Source: a virus
DNA: 23,194 nucleotides
Strand: one strand, 5' to 3'
IMG/VR virus record: IMGVR_UViG_3300047678_000188
Span: 1-23,194 of that record
Shown in pieces: positions 20,950 to 23,194 of the stretch. Each line of letters begins with the position of its first letter. Position 1 is the first letter of the stretch. The position numbers and the translations under genes were made by a program. Below the pieces are notes generated by a model, which was given only the letters and a program-made list of their open reading frames with translations, searched no databases and had not been told where the DNA came from.

Positions 20950-22395
20950 ATGATTTCTCTATCGGGCGAAGCCCGCAAGGCCGGCCGGCCGTCGCACCTG
21001 GCGGTGCGCCCCGCCGGAGCGCCTGCGGCGCGGGAGGCAAGACGAATGGGCCGCGTCGAGATCAACATTCCGCTCGTCACCTGGCGCGACGGCCGGCCGC
21101 GCTTCATCGCCTCGGCCGGCCATCGCGCGCTCGGCTTCCAGGGGCAGGATCTGCGCCACGGCCGCGACGGCCCGTGGTTCACGCTCGATGAGGCGATCGC
21201 CTGGTCGCGCGACAGGCGGGCGGAGATCGAGGCGCGGCGCCAGGCGCCGAAGGCGGCGAAGGCCGTCGCGCGCCGCAAGCGCACCGACGTTGTCACCGTC
21301 GCGACGGTCGTCGAGGCCTTCGTCGACAGCCCGCGCATGCGTGGCCTGCCGATCGTCGTCGGCAGGCGCCGGCGCGAGCCGCTGGCCGCCAACTCCATCC
21401 GCTCCTACAAGGGGTCGGCCAGGCTGCTCGAGCGCTTCGACGCCGGCGCGGTGTGGACGTCGCCGGCGGACGATCTCACCGGCGGGGCGCTCGGCGGCAT
21501 CCTGCGCCGCGTCGAGGAGCTGCACGGCCTGGCGCAGACGCGGGCGCTGCGCGCGCTGCTGTCGGCGGCATGGAACCAGGGCCGGATCGACGGCAAGGTG
21601 ACGCGCAATCCCGTCGCCGAGCTCGACGTGGTGCTGCCGGTGCTCGATCCCGATGTCCGCCCGGCGACCGTCGCCGAGGTCGAGGCGTTGACGATCGCCT
21701 TCGACGCGCTCGGCTATCCCGACGTCGCCGACGTGTTCCTGTTCGGCTGCTGGACAGGGCAGCGCCAGAACGATCGCCTGGATCTGCCGGCCGCCGCCGA
21801 GACGGCCGATGGCTTTCTTGTCCGGCCGTCGAAGAAGAAGAAGTCGCACGAACAGCTCCTGGTGCCGATCGCAGCCGTCCTGCGCGCCAGGCGCGCGGCC
21901 GCGTTGCAGCGCCGCAAGGAGTGGAAGGTGCAGCCGCTCAAAGGCGCCCGCTACCATCTGTGCGAGGCGACGCAGCGGCCGTGGAAGGCGGACTGGTACC
22001 GCAAGTGCTTCCGTGTCCTGAAGCACGCGCTGATGACCTTCGACCACGAGCGCGGCGCCGGCGGCCGCCTGACGCGCGAAGCGCAGATGCTGCTGGCGGG
22101 CGTCGACGTCGCCGGCGTCCTGTCCGCCGCCGGCCTGCACCCGATGCCGGCGCTCGCCGATCTCGGCGACAAGCACAGCCGCGACACATGCCTGACCTGG
22201 CTGTCGTCGGCCGAGGCGACGCGCCTGGAGAAGGCGGCCTTCTCCGGCCATGCCTTCGGCAAGGGCGAGGAGATCCTGAAGCACTACGTCGCGATCCCGC
22301 CGGAGCACGGCCGCAAGGGCCTGGCGAAGCTGGAGGCCTGGTACGCGGAGACACTGCGCGGAACTAGTCAGGCCAATGCCACAAGAGAAGGCTAG
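20950..22395 (+). CDS. int: tyrosine recombinase (phage integrase)
   Basis: Encodes 481 aa. An N-terminal arm-binding part and a core-binding domain (about 112-225) precede the catalytic domain. Catalytic residues visible: R272 (WTGQRQNDRL), a Lys cluster at 295-298 (beta2-beta3 hairpin, KKKKSHEQLLVPI), R411 in 'DKHSRDT', H434 in 'SGHAF', and nucleophile Y446 in 'ILKHYVAI'. The usual HxxR box reads K408-H-S-R411, with Lys in place of His. The ATG at 20950 has GGAGG 5 nt upstream; a second ATG at 21046 (MGRVEINIPL) also has GGGAGG, so two forms are possible. It sits next to attR and reads toward it, as expected for integration into tRNA-Lys. Confidence 0.88.
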   Translation: MISLSGEARKAGRPSHLAVRPAGAPAAREARRMGRVEINIPLVTWRDGRPRFIASAGHRALGFQGQDLRHGRDGPWFTLDEAIAWSRDRRAEIEARRQAPKAAKAVARRKRTDVVTVATVVEAFVDSPRMRGLPIVVGRRRREPLAANSIRSYKGSARLLERFDAGAVWTSPADDLTGGALGGILRRVEELHGLAQTRALRALLSAAWNQGRIDGKVTRNPVAELDVVLPVLDPDVRPATVAEVEALTIAFDALGYPDVADVFLFGCWTGQRQNDRLDLPAAAETADGFLVRPSKKKKSHEQLLVPIAAVLRARRAAALQRRKEWKVQPLKGARYHLCEATQRPWKADWYRKCFRVLKHALMTFDHERGAGGRLTREAQMLLAGVDVAGVLSAAGLHPMPALADLGDKHSRDTCLTWLSSAEATRLEKAAFSGHAFGKGEEILKHYVAIPPEHGRKGLAKLEAWYAETLRGTSQANATREG

Positions 22396-22405
22396 GAGGG
22401 CAATC

Positions 22406-22993
22406 TTGGAGCCGGTGTACAAAATTCCATTGAGTGACACTGATAGGGCGCTGCTGGGAACCCTATCGGCGACTTGGGGTCAGATGGATTACATGCTTCT
22501 TGTGGCAATAGCTTCGATGCTGAGGATAAGTCTTCGCGACAGCGAAACCATGATGGAAGGCGCTACCACTGGTCCTCGTATCGCGGTTTTCAAGAAGCTC
22601 TCGTCTACGCTAAAAAATGCCGAAAAGAGGAAGTCAGCGGCGAAGTTCTGTAGCAAATCGGATGAGATACTTGGCAAGCGAAATCACATAACTCATGGAA
22701 TATGGGGTCTCTTTTGGCAGCCTGGAGCAGGTGATGGTCAACCAGCTTGTTATCACTCCCGAAACAAGTCGGGGTTGATCTACGCGTCAGAGCTGCCGGC
22801 AATTATCGACAGTGCTGTCGAGATCACCAACCTTCTTATTCGCTTCAACTCAGTGGGCGAAGGAGATGAAATTCTGAAGATGACCAATCGGCCACTGGTC
22901 ATGGGTTACGGAAATCCGGAGGGGCGGTATCTTGGTAACCGAGGTGACGTTTTTCTGGATCTCGCGTCGCTCGGGCACTCACCTGAGAAGTGA
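22406..22993 (+). CDS. HEPN-like cargo protein next to attR
   Basis: Encodes 195 aa from TTG 22406, chosen because AGGAGGG (22394-22400) lies 5 nt upstream and overlaps the integrase stop; an ATG at 22376 would give 205 aa with a weak ribosome site. The region is clearly lower in GC than the phage genes, and codons such as ATA and TTA appear. A mostly helical N-terminal half ('LGTLSATWGQMDYMLLVAIASML') leads to 'EILGKRNHITHGIWGLFW'. The R-N-H-I-T-H string (R92, H97 from the TTG) fits the R-x4-6-H catalytic motif of HEPN ribonucleases. Such genes are frequent anti-phage or abortive-infection cargo. The HEPN call rests on this motif and helical context. Confidence 0.55.
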   Translation: MEPVYKIPLSDTDRALLGTLSATWGQMDYMLLVAIASMLRISLRDSETMMEGATTGPRIAVFKKLSSTLKNAEKRKSAAKFCSKSDEILGKRNHITHGIWGLFWQPGAGDGQPACYHSRNKSGLIYASELPAIIDSAVEITNLLIRFNSVGEGDEILKMTNRPLVMGYGNPEGRYLGNRGDVFLDLASLGHSPEK

Positions 22994-23013
22994 GGCAAAT
23001 CGCTAATTCTTAC

Positions 23014-23034
23014 CCCGTTCTCACGGGACCTTTT
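23014..23034 (+). terminator. weak terminator after the HEPN-like gene
   Basis: CCCGT (wait-free loop TTCTC region) pairs with ACGGG: arms at 23014-23018 region and 23023-23027, a 4-nt loop, then ACCTTTT. The stem is only 5 bp and the T-run four, so it is a modest rho-independent candidate 20 bp after the stop codon. Confidence 0.4.
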
Positions 23035-23057
23035 GCTAAGCATTTGAAATGCTTAGC
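23035..23057. repeat. 23-bp perfect dyad beside attR
   Basis: GCTAAGCATTT, a central G, then AAATGCTTAGC: 11-bp perfect arms. It lies 12 bp before the tRNA-derived core. There is no T-tract after it on the plus strand. Near-att position and perfect symmetry fit a binding site for integrase, excisionase or a host factor; a terminator or RNA hairpin is the alternative. Confidence 0.5.
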
Positions 23058-23068
23058 GTGCCCACTCA

Positions 23069-23113
23069 CTCTTAATCAGCGGGTCACAGGTTCGATCCCT
23101 GTCGCACCCACCA
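23069..23113 (+). other. attR: 3' half of tRNA-Lys(CTT)
   Basis: From the anticodon loop CTCTTAA (anticodon CTT) through the T arm (ACAGG-TTCGATC-CCTGT), the acceptor strand CGCACCC, discriminator A and encoded CCA (23111-23113), this is the 3' part of a tRNA-Lys gene. The 5' side of the anticodon stem just before it does not pair (ACTCA against TCAGC), and no D arm or 5' acceptor strand precedes it. So it is the duplicated fragment left by integration into a tRNA gene. The intact gene should lie beyond the left, structural end of the prophage. Confidence 0.82.
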
Positions 23114-23194
23114 AATAAATCAAACATCTCAGCGCTGAGTTCGCCCCGTTGGGGGCGAGAAGCCTGCTAACGCAGGTCTCGTGCATTGTGTGGG
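23114..23194. other. host flank with small hairpins
   Basis: Sequence after the tRNA CCA. It holds a 12-bp palindrome CTCAGCGCTGAG (23128-23139), a hairpin TCGCCCC-GTTG-GGGGCGA (23141-23158) and a hairpin CCTGC-TAAC-GCAGG (23163-23176). None has a T-tract. They may be the normal 3' processing or termination region of the tRNA-Lys transcript. No gene is visible. Confidence 0.4.

Noticed and set aside
20959-22440. 493-aa open frame on the minus strand
   Set aside because: Antisense to the integrase, whose catalytic residues are visible on the plus strand.
23000-23113. Complete tRNA gene
   Set aside because: Only the half from the anticodon loop onward folds; no D arm or 5' acceptor strand precedes it.
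1-23194. CRISPR array or diversity-generating retroelement
   Set aside because: No regularly spaced direct repeats with unique spacers and no reverse transcriptase-like sequence seen; BPP-1-like relatives can carry a retroelement, but any such locus would be left of the window.

Overview
The window is most of a temperate phage genome integrated in a high-GC (about two thirds G+C) bacterial chromosome, almost certainly an alphaproteobacterium and probably a member of the Hyphomicrobiales (Rhizobiales). The case for this host rests on codon use, a GcrA-like helix-turn-helix domain, a DnaA domain IV-like protein, and stem-loops whose loops read CCTCCTCCC, the signature of the alphaproteobacterial 'cuckoo'/CcsR RNAs. 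The right boundary lies at the duplicated 3' half of a tRNA-Lys(CTT) gene (about 23069-23113); beyond it is about 80 bp of host DNA. The left boundary is outside the window.

Layout. (1) 1-10553, minus strand: a morphogenesis and packaging operon of podovirus type. In transcription order it has a small terminase-like gene, a small ORF, the large terminase, a GNAT-like protein, a 67-aa protein, the portal, a Bbp19-like protein, a scaffold-like gene broken by a -1 frameshift, the capsid, a small decoration-like protein, an adaptor (gp11-like), a nozzle (gp12-like) and the start of a next virion gene. Most junctions are ATGA or GTGA overlaps. (2) 10554-11105: a largely non-coding, partly AT-rich stretch with four clusters of an 8-bp repeat (GGAACCGT) in both orientations, a candidate origin or packaging site. 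(3) 11106-18223, minus strand: a P-loop replication helicase, a protein of unknown function, a TOPRIM primase, and a long train of small overlapping genes, several encoding DNA- or zinc-binding proteins. (4) 18281-19500: the lysogeny switch, with a Cro-like gene on minus, a repressor gene on plus, and shared operator-like repeats on both sides of the repressor gene. (5) 19508-20793, plus strand: an AlpA/Xis-like gene and four small genes, closed by a rho-independent terminator. (6) 20950-22395: a tyrosine integrase. (7) 22406-22993: a lower-GC cargo gene with an R-N-x3-H motif as in HEPN ribonucleases, next to attR.

Inferred working: the repressor controls divergent promoters. The minus-strand early train supplies origin binding (DnaA IV-like), priming (TOPRIM) and unwinding (helicase). 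The late operon packages and builds a short-tailed virion. Integrase and the AlpA-like protein handle integration and excision at tRNA-Lys. A 16-18 bp element found three times, always in the same orientation and in gaps of the late half, may coordinate late transcription. The broken scaffold gene suggests either a defective prophage or a sequence error. No lysis genes, reverse transcriptase or CRISPR array is visible.
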